From NCBI RefSeq assembly GCF_015234515.1, contig NZ_JADGMY010000023.1, positions 203,882 to 267,881 of the forward strand: 64,000 nucleotides of DNA. Direction: 5' to 3'. This DNA is from Cellulomonas sp. Its GTDB lineage: Bacteria > Actinomycetota > Actinomycetes > Actinomycetales > Cellulomonadaceae. Under the pieces are notes generated by a model. That model was not told where the DNA came from, did not search any database, and worked only from the letters and a program-made list of their open reading frames with translations. Below are positions 8,490-17,977 of this stretch, in pieces (the first letter of the stretch is position 1; every line of letters starts with the position of its first letter). Made by a program: the position numbers and the translations under genes.

Positions 8490-8545
8490 GCACGTGGTCA
8501 CCGATGTGACCACGTGCGAAGGCTGCACGACGTCGATGTGACCAC
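8490..8545. promoter_or_regulatory. Perfect palindrome plus repeated half-site upstream of fhaA
   Basis: The 12-mer GCACGTGGTCAC (8490-8501) and its exact complement (8506-8517) flank CGAT. The right half with its spacer, CGATGTGACCAC, occurs again at 8534-8545, 32 bp further on. Such a palindrome with an extra half-site looks like a transcription factor operator cluster, about 220-280 bp upstream of the fhaA start. It is too far from the tRNA 3' end to be its terminator. The regulator is unknown. Confidence 0.45.
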
Positions 8546-8768
8546 TTCCGCCCCCCTCCCCGCTGCGGCCGGCGTCGGGCGCCCGGCCGCGCACCGATCC
8601 GTCCACAGGTGCCTCGCCCACGCGGCGCGTGCACCGTTCACCCCCAGGGGCACCCGTCCAGCCCGTCGCACGGATACCATCGAGGCGGATCGTCGTCGCA
8701 CCGCGCCGCGCGAGCCGATGAGCACAGGGACGGGCCACCCGGCCCGCCCGACGCGGGAGGAGGTGGAC

Positions 8769-9476
8769 GTGGGATTCCTCGACAAGTTCGAGAACGGCGT
8801 GGAGCGAGTCGTCAACAACGCGTTCGCCCGTGCCTTCCGCAGCGAGGTCAAGCCCATCGAGCTGGCCGACGCGCTGCGTCGTGAGCTCGACGACCGTGCC
8901 GCCGTCGTCGGCCGCGACCGCACGGTCGTGCCCAACGAGTTCACGATCGAGCTGTCCACCCCCGACTACGACCAGGTCGAGGCGTGGGGTGCCGAGGCCC
9001 TCGCGGAGGAGCTCGCCGCCAACGTCACCGAGCACGCGTCCAGCCAGCACTACGCGTTCGTCGGGCCCGTGACCGTGTCGTTCTCCGAGAACACGGAGCA
9101 GGACGCCGGCCGGTTCGCCGTCCACAGCGCGACCGTGCGCGGTGCGGTGGCCCCCGCGACCAACGCGGCACCCAGCCCGCGGCACCCGCTCATCGACATC
9201 GACGGCCAGCGCTACATCCTCACCGGCCCCGTCACGGTCATCGGCCGCGGCTCGGAGGCCGACATCATCGTCGACGACCCCGGGGTCTCGCGTCGCCACC
9301 TGGAGATCCGCGTCACGCCGGACGGCGTCGTGGCCAGCGACATGGGCTCCACCAACGGCGTGTTCGTCGAGGGGCACCAGGTGCCCGCCGCGACGCTGCT
9401 CGACGGCAACACGCTGACCATCGGTCGCACCCGCATCCTGTTCTGGACGGGCGGCGACGCGGACGTGGACGAGTGA
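8769..9476 (+). CDS. fhaA: FhaA: DUF3662 and FHA domain protein
   Basis: The product is 235 residues. The N-terminal DUF3662 domain (about 1-120) begins GFLDKFENGVERVVNNAF and contains RSEVKPIELADALRRE. A C-terminal FHA domain (about 145-235) has the phosphothreonine-binding motifs GRGSEAD, SRRH and MGSTNGV. FhaA is a substrate and partner of PknA/PknB and, in mycobacteria, binds the MurJ pseudokinase region to regulate wall synthesis. GTG at 8769 follows GGAGGAGG at good spacing; another GTG lies two codons upstream. It is the first gene of the fhaA-fhaB-pstP-rodA-pbpA-pknA-pknB operon. Confidence 0.9.
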   Translation: MGFLDKFENGVERVVNNAFARAFRSEVKPIELADALRRELDDRAAVVGRDRTVVPNEFTIELSTPDYDQVEAWGAEALAEELAANVTEHASSQHYAFVGPVTVSFSENTEQDAGRFAVHSATVRGAVAPATNAAPSPRHPLIDIDGQRYILTGPVTVIGRGSEADIIVDDPGVSRRHLEIRVTPDGVVASDMGSTNGVFVEGHQVPAATLLDGNTLTIGRTRILFWTGGDADVDE

Positions 9477-9485
9477 TGCCGCGGC

Positions 9486-9983
9486 ATGAGTGAGCTCACC
9501 ATCACCCTGCTGCGGCTGGGGTACCTCGCACTGCTGTGGTTCCTGGTCCTGTCGGCGATCACCGTGCTGCGGCGCGACCTGTACGGCACGCGGATCATCG
9601 ACCGGCGCCGCGCGGCCGGCAAGGCGTCGACCGAGTCGCCCGTGCCCGTCGGCGAGACGCCCCGTGCGCCACGGCGCGCACGCGGCACCGGCGGCCCCAC
9701 CCGGCTCGTGGTGACGGAGGGCCCGCTGCGCGGCACCACGCTGCCGCTGGGCTCCTCGGCCGTCCTCGTCGGCCGCGCGCCGAGCTGCACGCTCGTCCTC
9801 GACGACGACTACTCGTCGTCCCGCCACGCGCGGATCTTCCCGCAGGGCGACCAGTGGTTCGTCGAGGACCTCGGTTCCACCAACGGCACGTTCGTCGGCG
9901 AGCAGCGGGTCGAGCAGCCCACGCCCGTCCCCACCGGTACCGCGGTGCGGATCGGCCAGAGCCTGCTCGAGCTGCAGAGGTAG
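9486..9983 (+). CDS. fhaB: FhaB (FipA): membrane-anchored FHA protein
   Basis: The product is 165 residues. The N-terminal membrane helix (about 8-30, LRLGYLALLWFLVLSAI) is followed by a basic linker and a C-terminal FHA domain (about 75-165) with GRAPSCTL, SSRHAR and LGSTNGTF. FhaB/FipA proteins read the phosphorylation state set by PknA/PknB and connect wall synthesis and division proteins in mycobacteria. It starts 9 bp after fhaA and stops 4 bp before pstP, so it is in the same operon. Confidence 0.9.
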   Translation: MSELTITLLRLGYLALLWFLVLSAITVLRRDLYGTRIIDRRRAAGKASTESPVPVGETPRAPRRARGTGGPTRLVVTEGPLRGTTLPLGSSAVLVGRAPSCTLVLDDDYSSSRHARIFPQGDQWFVEDLGSTNGTFVGEQRVEQPTPVPTGTAVRIGQSLLELQR

Positions 9984-9987
9984 CGGA

Positions 9988-11451
9988 GTGACAGTCGCCC
10001 TGCGCTACGCCGCACGCTCCGACGTCGGCCTCGTCCGCTCGGACAACCAGGACTCCGCCTACGCGGGTCCCCACCTGCTCGTCGTCGCCGACGGCATGGG
10101 CGGGCACGCGGGCGGCGACGTCGCCTCGTCCGTGGCTGTCGCCGCGCTGGCACCCCTCGACGGGGAGTCGCACGGTCCCGACGACGCCCTCGACGAGCTC
10201 GAGACCGCCCTGGACGACGCCCGCTCCGAGATCATCGCGCGCAGCGACGCCGAGCCGGACCTGGCGGGCATGGGCACGACCGTGACGGCGATCCTGCGCG
10301 CCGGCAACAAGCTCGCGATGGTGCACCTGGGCGACTCGCGCGGCTACCTGTTCCGCGAGGGCACGCTCACGCAGGTCACCACCGACCACACGTTCGTGCA
10401 GCACCTGGTCGACACGGGCCGCATCACGCCCGAGGAGGCCGAGCACCACCCGCAGCGGTCGGTCGTCATGCGCGTCCTCGGGGACTTCGACAGCGACGTG
10501 ACGGCGGACCTGTCGGTGCGCGAGGCGCGGCCGGGCGACCGGTGGCTGCTGTGCTCGGACGGGCTCTCGGGCTACGTCTCCGCCGAGACGATCGCCGAGA
10601 CGCTGGCCGAGATCGAGGACGTCGACGCGTGCGCCGACCGGCTGGTGCAGCTCGCCCTGCGCGCCGGCGGCCCGGACAACGTGACCGTCGTCATCGCGGA
10701 CGTCGTCGAGCTCGACTCCCTGGCGGACGGGGCGATGCCGTCGACCGCCAGCGCCGTCGTCGGGGCGGCCGCAGTCAGCCGCAACCGTCCGTCGGCCGCC
10801 GCGGACGGCCCGGCCGCACGTGCCGCGCGACTGAGCCGCAAGGCACGCTCGGAGGCCGGCGCGTCGGACGACGACGCGCGCGGCGACGACACCGGCGACG
10901 GGGACGACCCGCCGCCCTCCTCCCCCGACGACGGCCCGGAACGGGCGGGCGACGACGAGGACGAGCCGCTGGAGCCCGCGCCCCGCCGCCGTGGCCTCGC
11001 CCTGACCTGGGTCGCCGTGGGCGTCGCGCTGGTCGCCGCCCTCGCCGGCGCGTACCTGTGGACACAGACCCAGTACTTCGTGGGCGCGCCCGACGGGACG
11101 GTCGCCGTCTACCGCGGCATCCCGCAGTCGCTCGGCCCTGTGGAGCTCGCGTCGCTGGTCGAGACGTCCGACGTGAAGGTCGACGAGCTGCCCGCCTACC
11201 TGCGCGAGCGCGTGGAGCGCACGATCTCCGCCGGGTCCCTCGACGAGGCGCGTCGCCTGGTCGACATGCTGGCCGACGGAGCCGTGCCGAAGCCGTCGCC
11301 CACGGTCACCCCCTCGCCCACGCTGACGCCCGCACCGGACGCGACCCTGCCGGCACAGTCCGTCGAGCCCGTGATCCCGCCCCCGGACGTCCCCGAGCCG
11401 AACGCCGGTGCCCCGACCCCCGGCCCGCCCGCGGTCGCCCCAGCGCTGTGA
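9988..11451 (+). CDS. pstP: PstP: PP2C-family Ser/Thr protein phosphatase
   Basis: The product is 487 residues. The PPM/PP2C catalytic domain (about 5-240) has the metal-binding motifs (DNQDS, VVADGMGGHAGGD, GDSRGYLF, SDGL and GGPDN). A disordered acidic linker is followed by one membrane helix (about 335-355, LTWVAVGVALVAALAG), and a Pro/Thr-rich external tail ends the protein. PstP is the cognate phosphatase of PknA/PknB and removes phosphate from kinases, FHA proteins and wall factors. GTG start, 4 bp after fhaB; its stop overlaps the rodA start by one base. Confidence 0.93.
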   Translation: MTVALRYAARSDVGLVRSDNQDSAYAGPHLLVVADGMGGHAGGDVASSVAVAALAPLDGESHGPDDALDELETALDDARSEIIARSDAEPDLAGMGTTVTAILRAGNKLAMVHLGDSRGYLFREGTLTQVTTDHTFVQHLVDTGRITPEEAEHHPQRSVVMRVLGDFDSDVTADLSVREARPGDRWLLCSDGLSGYVSAETIAETLAEIEDVDACADRLVQLALRAGGPDNVTVVIADVVELDSLADGAMPSTASAVVGAAAVSRNRPSAAADGPAARAARLSRKARSEAGASDDDARGDDTGDGDDPPPSSPDDGPERAGDDEDEPLEPAPRRRGLALTWVAVGVALVAALAGAYLWTQTQYFVGAPDGTVAVYRGIPQSLGPVELASLVETSDVKVDELPAYLRERVERTISAGSLDEARRLVDMLADGAVPKPSPTVTPSPTLTPAPDATLPAQSVEPVIPPPDVPEPNAGAPTPGPPAVAPAL

Positions 11452-13085
11452 TGGCCACCGTCCAGCCGCACCGGGTCCGGCCCGGGCGAGGGACCGAGCT
11501 GCTCCTGCTCGTCCCGGCCCTGGGCATCGGCATCGCGGGGTACGTCCTGGCGGGCCTCGGCGCGACGGGGTCCGTGCCGCCGCACGTCATCGCGTACGCG
11601 GTCGGCACCACCGTGCTCGCGCTGGTCATGCACGTGGTGCTGCGGCTGCGCGCGCCGTGGGCGGACCCCGTGATCCTGCCGATCGCGGTCGCGCTCAACG
11701 GCATCGGCCTGACGATGATCTACCGGATCTCCATCGCCTACGCGGAGCGCGGCCGGTCGGAGGCCGACATCGCCGACCGCCAGCTCGCGTGGACGGCCAT
11801 CTCCGTCGCCCTGGCGATCGCGGTCCTGTGGTTCCTGCGCGACCACCGCACGCTGCGCCGCTACACCTACACGGCGATGGTCGCGGCGCTCGTGCTCATC
11901 GTCCTGCCGCTGGTCCCCGGGCTCGGTCAGACCATCAACGGGGCCCGCATCTGGGTCCGCGTCGGGCCGGTCGGCATGCAGCCCGCCGAGTTCGCGAAGA
12001 TCGCGCTCGCCGTGTTCTTCGCCGGTTACCTCGTGACGCACCGCGACACCCTCGCGCTGGCCGGCAAGCGCGTGCTGGGCCTGCAGCTGCCACGGGCCCG
12101 CGACCTCGGCCCGATCATCCTGGTGTGGGTGGCGTCCCTCGCGGTCCTCGTCCTGCAGCGCGACCTCGGCACGTCGCTGCTCTTCTTCGGGCTGTTCGTC
12201 GCCGTGCTGTACCTGGCGACCGAGCGGACCTCGTGGATCATCATCGGGCTCGTGCTGTTCGTCGGGGGCGCGGGTGTCGCCGCGGCGACGTTCGGGCACG
12301 TCGGCGCGCGGTTCGACGTGTGGCTGCACGCGCTCGACGACGAGATCTTCAGCCGCGACCCGGGCGGCTCCGGGCAGCTGGTGTACGGGCTGTTCGGCAT
12401 GGCCAACGGGGGGCTGTTCGGCACCGGCCTCGGCCAGGGTCGGCCCGACCTCGTGCCGTTCTCCTACTCGGACTTCATCGTCGCGGCCCTCGGTGAGGAG
12501 CTCGGCCTCACGGGGCTCCTGGCGATCCTGCTGCTCTACACGATCTTCGTGTCCCGCGGCCTGCGGACGGCGATCGGCGTCCGCGACGGGTTCGGCAAGC
12601 TGCTCGCCGGCGGCCTGTCGTTCGTCGTGGCGTTCCAGCTGTTCGTCGTCGTCGGCGGCGTGACGCGACTCATCCCGCTCACGGGCCTGACCACACCCTT
12701 CCTCGCGTACGGCGGGTCGTCCCTGGTGGCCAACTGGATCATCGCGGCCCTGCTGCTACGGATCTCCGACGAGGCGCGTCGGCCGGTCCCGGCCGTGCGC
12801 GCGGTCGCGACCCCGGACATCGGCATCCCGCTGTCCGCAGCCGGCCGCTCCCGGCCGGTGGGTGGCGGGCGCAGCACGGGGCGCACGGGCACTCCCGCGG
12901 CCGGCACGCCGGTGGTGGTCGGGGACGCGCCGGTCCGCACGTCCGGCGCCGTCGTCGACACCGGCCCGGTGCCCGACGACAGCCCCACCGAGCACCTGGG
13001 CGCCGACCCGCTGATCCCGGACGAGCCGGACGGGCGCGACCCCGACGGCCGCGACACCGACCACCGGGGAGGCGAGACGCGATGA
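11451..13085 (+). CDS. rodA: RodA: SEDS peptidoglycan polymerase
   Basis: The product is 544 residues. A polytopic SEDS core (about 15-430) carries typical motifs, including QPAEFAKIALAVFFAGYL, the GLGQGRPDLVPFSYSDFI loop and the end TGLTTPFLAYGGSS. SEDS proteins polymerise lipid II glycan strands with a partner class B PBP, here the adjacent pbpA. A C-terminal disordered tail of about 110 residues rich in Arg, Pro and Asp is a likely phosphorylation or docking region. ATG at 11451 overlaps the pstP stop (TGATG) and the stop overlaps the pbpA ATG. Confidence 0.93.
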   Translation: MATVQPHRVRPGRGTELLLLVPALGIGIAGYVLAGLGATGSVPPHVIAYAVGTTVLALVMHVVLRLRAPWADPVILPIAVALNGIGLTMIYRISIAYAERGRSEADIADRQLAWTAISVALAIAVLWFLRDHRTLRRYTYTAMVAALVLIVLPLVPGLGQTINGARIWVRVGPVGMQPAEFAKIALAVFFAGYLVTHRDTLALAGKRVLGLQLPRARDLGPIILVWVASLAVLVLQRDLGTSLLFFGLFVAVLYLATERTSWIIIGLVLFVGGAGVAAATFGHVGARFDVWLHALDDEIFSRDPGGSGQLVYGLFGMANGGLFGTGLGQGRPDLVPFSYSDFIVAALGEELGLTGLLAILLLYTIFVSRGLRTAIGVRDGFGKLLAGGLSFVVAFQLFVVVGGVTRLIPLTGLTTPFLAYGGSSLVANWIIAALLLRISDEARRPVPAVRAVATPDIGIPLSAAGRSRPVGGGRSTGRTGTPAAGTPVVVGDAPVRTSGAVVDTGPVPDDSPTEHLGADPLIPDEPDGRDPDGRDTDHRGGETR

Positions 13086-14533
13086 ACACCCCCCTGCGTC
13101 GCCTCGCGACCATCACGCTCGTCATGTTCGTGGCCCTCATGGCCTCGGCGACGTGGGTGCAGTTCTTCCAGGCGGAGTCGCTGAACACCGACCCCCGCAA
13201 CGTCCGCACGCTGTACCGGGAGCACGGCAACGCGCGCGGACCGATCGTCGCCGGCGGCGAGGCGATCGCGTCCTCGGTCCCCGTCGACGACCCGTTCGGG
13301 TACCAGCGCGTCTACCCGCAGGGCGACCTGTACTCCGCGGTGACCGGCTTCTACTCGATCGCCAACGGGCGCAGCGAGCTGGAGAAGTACGAGAACGACC
13401 AGCTCACCGGCCGGTCGGACCAGCTGTTCTTCACGCGGATCCGCGACCTGCTGACCGGCAAGCGGCCCGAGGGCGCCGCGGTCGAGACGACCATCGTGCC
13501 CGCGGCGCAGCAGGCGGCGTTCGCCGGGCTGGCCGGCCAGAGCGGCGCGGTCGTCGCCATCGAGCCGTCGACCGGGCGGATCCTGGCGATGGTGTCCACC
13601 CCCGGCTTCGACCCCAACGTCCTGGCCGTGCACTCGACCAGCGAGGCCGCCGCCCAGTACCGCGCGCTCGACCAGGCCCCCGGCAATCCGCTGCGCTCCA
13701 ACGCGGTCCAGGAGCGTTACGCGCCCGGGTCCACGTTCAAGCTCGTGACCGCCGCAGCCGCCCTGGAGTCCGGGCAGTACACGGCCGACACCGCCGTGCC
13801 GTCCCCCACGACGCTGACCCTGCCGCAGACGTCCGCGACGATCGGCAACTTCGGCGGCAGCAGCTGCGGCGGCGAGCAGATCAGCCTCGCGGAGGCGCTG
13901 CGCATCTCGTGCAACACCGCGTTCGCGAGCCTCGGCATGACGCTCGGCGAGGACGCGCTCCGCGAGCAGTCCGAGCGGTTCGGATTCCACGACCCGGAGC
14001 TCACGGTGCCCATGCCGGTCGTGGAGTCGGTGTTCCCCTCCGACCTCGACCCCGCGCAGCTCGCGCAGTCCGCGATCGGCCAGCGCGACGTGCAGGCGTC
14101 CCCCATGGAGATGGCCATGGTCGCGTCCGCGATCGCCAACGGGGGACGGCTCATGACCCCGTTCCTGGTCGACACCGTGCGCGCCGCCGACCTCACCGTC
14201 GTGTCCACCACCGAGCCCCAGGTGCTCTCCGACGCCGTGTCGGCGTCCACGGCGAGCGCCCTGACGCAGATGATGGTCGGTGTGGTCGACTCCGGCACCG
14301 GGAAGGCCGCCCGCATCAACGGCGTGCAGGTGGCGGGCAAGACCGGCACGGCCCAGACCGTCGAGGGCCAGCCCCCGCACGCGTGGTTCACCGCGTTCGC
14401 ACCGGCCGAGGCGCCGCGGGTGGCGGTGGCCGTGATCGTCGAGAACGGCGGCAGCCTGGGCAACGAGGCGACCGGTGGCGCGGTCGCCGCGCCCATCGCG
14501 CGTGCCGTGATCGAGGCGGTGCTCGCGTCGTGA
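13082..14533 (+). CDS. pbpA: PbpA: class B penicillin-binding protein (transpeptidase)
   Basis: The product is 483 residues. An N-terminal membrane anchor (about 10-28) is followed by a short dimerisation-type domain and a transpeptidase domain with all three active-site motifs: S217-T-F-K (nucleophile Ser217), S276-C-N and K420-T-G. It lacks a glycosyltransferase domain, as expected for the partner of RodA. Family proteins crosslink septal or elongation peptidoglycan and are phosphorylated by PknB in mycobacteria. ATGA overlap with rodA and GTGA overlap with the kinase gene downstream. Confidence 0.93.
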   Translation: MNTPLRRLATITLVMFVALMASATWVQFFQAESLNTDPRNVRTLYREHGNARGPIVAGGEAIASSVPVDDPFGYQRVYPQGDLYSAVTGFYSIANGRSELEKYENDQLTGRSDQLFFTRIRDLLTGKRPEGAAVETTIVPAAQQAAFAGLAGQSGAVVAIEPSTGRILAMVSTPGFDPNVLAVHSTSEAAAQYRALDQAPGNPLRSNAVQERYAPGSTFKLVTAAAALESGQYTADTAVPSPTTLTLPQTSATIGNFGGSSCGGEQISLAEALRISCNTAFASLGMTLGEDALREQSERFGFHDPELTVPMPVVESVFPSDLDPAQLAQSAIGQRDVQASPMEMAMVASAIANGGRLMTPFLVDTVRAADLTVVSTTEPQVLSDAVSASTASALTQMMVGVVDSGTGKAARINGVQVAGKTGTAQTVEGQPPHAWFTAFAPAEAPRVAVAVIVENGGSLGNEATGGAVAAPIARAVIEAVLAS

Positions 14534-15870
14534 GGACCGCACCGGGTGTCGCGCTCGGCGGTGGCCGCTACCGGCTGCTGCGCCGCATCGCCGTCGGCGG
14601 CATGGGCGAGGTCTGGGAGGCCAACGACGACGCGCTCGCACGCGCGGTGGCCGTCAAGGTGCTGCGCGACGAGTTCGCGGGCGACGCCGGCTTCCTCGAG
14701 CGGTTCCGCACCGAGGCCCGCAACTCCGCCGCGCTGCACCACCCGCACATCGCGGCGCTGTTCGACTACGGGGAGCAGGACGGCTCGGCGTACCTCGTCA
14801 TGGAGCTGGTGGTCGGCGAGCCGCTGTCCGACCTGCTCGAGCGCGAGCCGGTGCTGCCGCCGCGGCGCCTGCTGCCGATGCTCGCGCAGACGGCCCGCGG
14901 GCTGCACGCCGCGCACCTGGCGGGCGTCGTCCACCGGGACGTCAAGCCCGGCAACATCCTGCTGGCACGCTCCGGCAAGGTGAAGATCACGGACTTCGGC
15001 GTCTCGCTGGCCGCCGACCAGAAGACGATGACCGCGACGGGCATGGTCATGGGCACGGCCCAGTACCTGTCGCCCGAGCAGGCCGTCGGGCGGCCCGCGA
15101 CCCCGTTGTCGGACCTGTACTCCCTGGGCGTCGTCGCGTACGAGGGGCTGGCGGGCAAGCGGCCGTTCACGGGGCCGACGGCCGTGGACATCGCGGTCGC
15201 GCACGTCAACGACCCGGTGCCGCCGTTGCCCGCGTCGGTCGACAAGAAGCTCGCGGCACTGGTGCTGCGGCTGCTGTCGAAGGAGCCTGCGGATCGCCCG
15301 GCGTCGGGCGAGGAGCTGGCGGGTCTCCTGGACCGCCTGATGCCGCAGACGCCGCCGTCGGGCGTCGCGGTCCTGGTGAGCAGGCCCGCCCCCGCGCGCG
15401 AGGAGCGACGTGTCGCGACGAGGCCGCGTACCGCGTCGGACACCGCGCACGCTGCGCAGGCCGGAGCCGGGACACCGCCGTCCTACCCGCCGTCGCGCCG
15501 CGAGCGCGCGGGCCGCGCGCCGGGCCCGAGCGGCGACGTCTCGCGGCGGGACCGGCGCGCGATGCCGGCGGACCGGGTGTCCGACGACCTCCTGACCACG
15601 GCTGTCACCTGGGTGCGCCGCCTCCGGCTGCCGCTCGTCGCGCTGGTCCTCGTCCTCGTCGCGATGCTCGGCGCAGCACTCGCCGACCGACTCCTGGGCT
15701 CCGGCCCGGCGGGCCCGTCCGTGGGCTCCGTCACCGCCGAGTACCCTCATGGCGGCCCACCAGGTGGGATGATCGCCGCAGAACCCACCGGGGCCGGTAC
15801 GGCCGGCCCGGCAGACGGATCACCGGCAGGCGCCGGCGGTCCGCGACCGACTGAAGTGAAGGACTCCTAG
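14530..15870 (+). CDS. pknA: PknA-type Ser/Thr protein kinase
   Basis: The product is 446 residues. The Hanks-type kinase domain (about 11-275) has a complete set of catalytic residues: the glycine loop GGMGEVWE, Lys43 in AVKVL, HRD 135-137 and DFG 155-157. The activation loop ends GTAQYLSPEQ. A Pro/Arg-rich juxtamembrane segment precedes a single membrane helix (about 370-395), and a short external tail lacks PASTA repeats. It controls growth and division together with the next gene. The GTG start overlaps the pbpA stop by 4 bp and its TAG overlaps the pknB GTG by one base. Confidence 0.92.
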   Translation: MRTAPGVALGGGRYRLLRRIAVGGMGEVWEANDDALARAVAVKVLRDEFAGDAGFLERFRTEARNSAALHHPHIAALFDYGEQDGSAYLVMELVVGEPLSDLLEREPVLPPRRLLPMLAQTARGLHAAHLAGVVHRDVKPGNILLARSGKVKITDFGVSLAADQKTMTATGMVMGTAQYLSPEQAVGRPATPLSDLYSLGVVAYEGLAGKRPFTGPTAVDIAVAHVNDPVPPLPASVDKKLAALVLRLLSKEPADRPASGEELAGLLDRLMPQTPPSGVAVLVSRPAPAREERRVATRPRTASDTAHAAQAGAGTPPSYPPSRRERAGRAPGPSGDVSRRDRRAMPADRVSDDLLTTAVTWVRRLRLPLVALVLVLVAMLGAALADRLLGSGPAGPSVGSVTAEYPHGGPPGGMIAAEPTGAGTAGPADGSPAGAGGPRPTEVKDS

Positions 15871-17870
15871 TGGTGGACGACGGATCGCGCATCCTCGCCG
15901 GCAGGTACCAGGTCGGCGAGCTCATCGGGCGCGGCGGCATGGCCGAGGTGCACATCGGGCACGACACGCGCCTGGGACGCACGGTCGCCATCAAGATCCT
16001 GCGCTCCGACCTGGCACGTGACCCGTCCTTCCAGGCGCGTTTCCGCCGGGAGGCGCAGTCGGCGGCCGCGCTCAACCACCCCGCGATCGTCGCGGTCTAC
16101 GACACCGGCGAGGACGTCTTCACCGAGCCGTCCGGCAACGTCGCGCACGTGCCGTTCATCGTCATGGAGTACGTCGAGGGTCACACCGTGCGGGACATCC
16201 TGCGCGACGGCCACGCGGTGCCCATCGACGAGGGGATCGAGATCACCGCCGGCGTCCTGTCGGCGCTGGAGTACTCGCACCACGCGGGCATCGTGCACCG
16301 GGACATCAAGCCCGCGAACGTCATGATCACCCCCACGGGTGCGGTCAAGGTCATGGACTTCGGCATCGCGCGTGCCGTGGCGGACTCCGCGGCGACGATG
16401 ACGCAGACGCAGGCCGTCATCGGCACCGCCCAGTACCTCTCCCCCGAGCAGGCGCGCGGCGAGCAGGTCGACGCCCGCTCCGACCTGTACTCCACGGGCT
16501 GCCTGCTGTTCGAGCTGCTCACGGGCCGTCCCCCCTTCGTCGGCGACTCCCCCGTGGCCGTCGCCTACCAGCACGTCCGCGAGATGCCGCCCGTGCCCAG
16601 CACGATCGCGTCCGACCTGCCGGAGTCGCTCGACCGCATCACGCTCAAGGCGCTCGCCAAGGAGCGCGACGCGCGCTACTCGACGGCCGCGGAGTTCCGC
16701 GCCGACCTCGAGGCCGTCCTGCGGGGTGGCCAGGTCAGCGCCCCCGCGGTCGGTGCGGCGATGGCGGCGGTCCCCACGGGCGACACCACCCAGGTCATGG
16801 CACCCCCGGTCGCCGCGACGCAGGCGATGCCGCCGGCGACCTCCCCGTGGGGTGCCACCGGTCTGGCCACGACGACCGAGACGGAGCAGGACGCCGAGGA
16901 GGAGAAGAAGCGGCCCTGGCTGATCTGGGTGCTGGCGCTCGTCGCCCTGCTGGCCGTCGGCGGCATCATCGCGGCGATCGTCGCCAACCAGACCCCGCCC
17001 GCCGAGACGAAGGTCGACATCCCCGCGGTCACCGGGCTGCAGCAGGAGGAGGCGTTCGCTGCCCTGCGGGAGGCAGACCTGCGCCCCGAGCCCGCTCAGG
17101 AGCCCAGCGACGTCGCGGCCGGCCTCGTCACGCGCACCGACCCGCCCGAGGGCACCCCGGTCGACAAGGAGTCCCAGGTCACGGTCTACATCTCGACCGG
17201 ACCCGCCGAGGTGACGGTGCCGAACGTCGCGGACAAGACCGAGGCGGAGGCCGTCAAGATCCTCGAGGCGGCAGACCTCACCGTGTCGCCGACGCGGCAG
17301 ACCGAGGACCACCCGACGATCGCGAAGGGCCGCGTCATCAGGACCGACCCGGCGGCGGACAGCCCCGCGAAGGCGGGCGACGCGGTCACGCTGTTCGTGT
17401 CGTCCGGGACCATCGTCGTGCCGGACGTCAGGGGCAAGCACCAGGAGGACGCCGTGGCGGAGCTGGAGGCGCTGGGCCTGCGCGTCAGCACGACCGGTGA
17501 GGAGTCGACGGAACCCGAGGGCACCGTCGTCTCGCAGGACCGCGCGGACGTGATCGTGCCGCAGGGCACGACGATCAAGCTGGGCATCGCCGAGGCCGCC
17601 ACCACCGCGACGGTCCCGACGAACCTGCGCGGCATGACCTACGACCAGGCCGTGCAGGCCCTCGCGGCCGTCGGCCTGACGAGCGTGACCTCCGAGGAGG
17701 TGCAGTCGGACGAGCCGCAGGGCACCGTCGTGTCGTCCGACCCGAGCGGTGGTACGCAGATCGCCAAGGAGCAGCGGGTGACGCTCCGGATCTCGCGCGG
17801 GCCGGCCCCCAACAACAACGGCAACAACCCCGGGCCGAGCGCCAGCGCGACGCCCGGCAACGACAACTGA
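15870..17870 (+). CDS. pknB: PknB: Ser/Thr kinase with PASTA repeats
   Basis: The product is 666 residues. The kinase domain (about 12-280) is intact: Lys42, HRD 143-145, DFG 163-165. The activation loop (about 170-185) carries several Thr that autophosphorylate in the family. After a membrane helix at about 348-372 come four extracellular PASTA repeats (about 380-645), which bind muropeptides or lipid II, and then an Asn/Pro/Ser-rich end. It is the sensor-kinase of the cluster. The start is GTG at 15870, overlapping the pknA stop. A strong terminator follows, so this is the end of the operon. Confidence 0.95.
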   Translation: MVDDGSRILAGRYQVGELIGRGGMAEVHIGHDTRLGRTVAIKILRSDLARDPSFQARFRREAQSAAALNHPAIVAVYDTGEDVFTEPSGNVAHVPFIVMEYVEGHTVRDILRDGHAVPIDEGIEITAGVLSALEYSHHAGIVHRDIKPANVMITPTGAVKVMDFGIARAVADSAATMTQTQAVIGTAQYLSPEQARGEQVDARSDLYSTGCLLFELLTGRPPFVGDSPVAVAYQHVREMPPVPSTIASDLPESLDRITLKALAKERDARYSTAAEFRADLEAVLRGGQVSAPAVGAAMAAVPTGDTTQVMAPPVAATQAMPPATSPWGATGLATTTETEQDAEEEKKRPWLIWVLALVALLAVGGIIAAIVANQTPPAETKVDIPAVTGLQQEEAFAALREADLRPEPAQEPSDVAAGLVTRTDPPEGTPVDKESQVTVYISTGPAEVTVPNVADKTEAEAVKILEAADLTVSPTRQTEDHPTIAKGRVIRTDPAADSPAKAGDAVTLFVSSGTIVVPDVRGKHQEDAVAELEALGLRVSTTGEESTEPEGTVVSQDRADVIVPQGTTIKLGIAEAATTATVPTNLRGMTYDQAVQALAAVGLTSVTSEEVQSDEPQGTVVSSDPSGGTQIAKEQRVTLRISRGPAPNNNGNNPGPSASATPGNDN

Positions 17871-17895
17871 GGACCGGCAGGAACCCAGCAGCACA

Positions 17896-17927
17896 CGAAC
17901 GCCCCGGCCGGAAGGCCGGGGCGTTCG
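17896..17927. terminator. Bidirectional terminator hairpin between pknB and pabA
   Basis: Arms 17896-17909 and 17914-17927 pair perfectly (CGAACGCCCCGGCC) around GGAA. It lies between the converging pknB (plus) and pabA/trpG (minus) genes and can serve both. Confidence 0.8.
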
Positions 17928-17977
17928 TCGTCGCGGTGGCGGGTGCTCCCGCTACGAGCGGCGTCGCTGCGGCGGCG

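Noticed and set aside
15867..17894. Minus-strand frame opposite pknB
   Set aside because: Composition is typical of a shadow frame and PknB is unambiguous on the plus strand.
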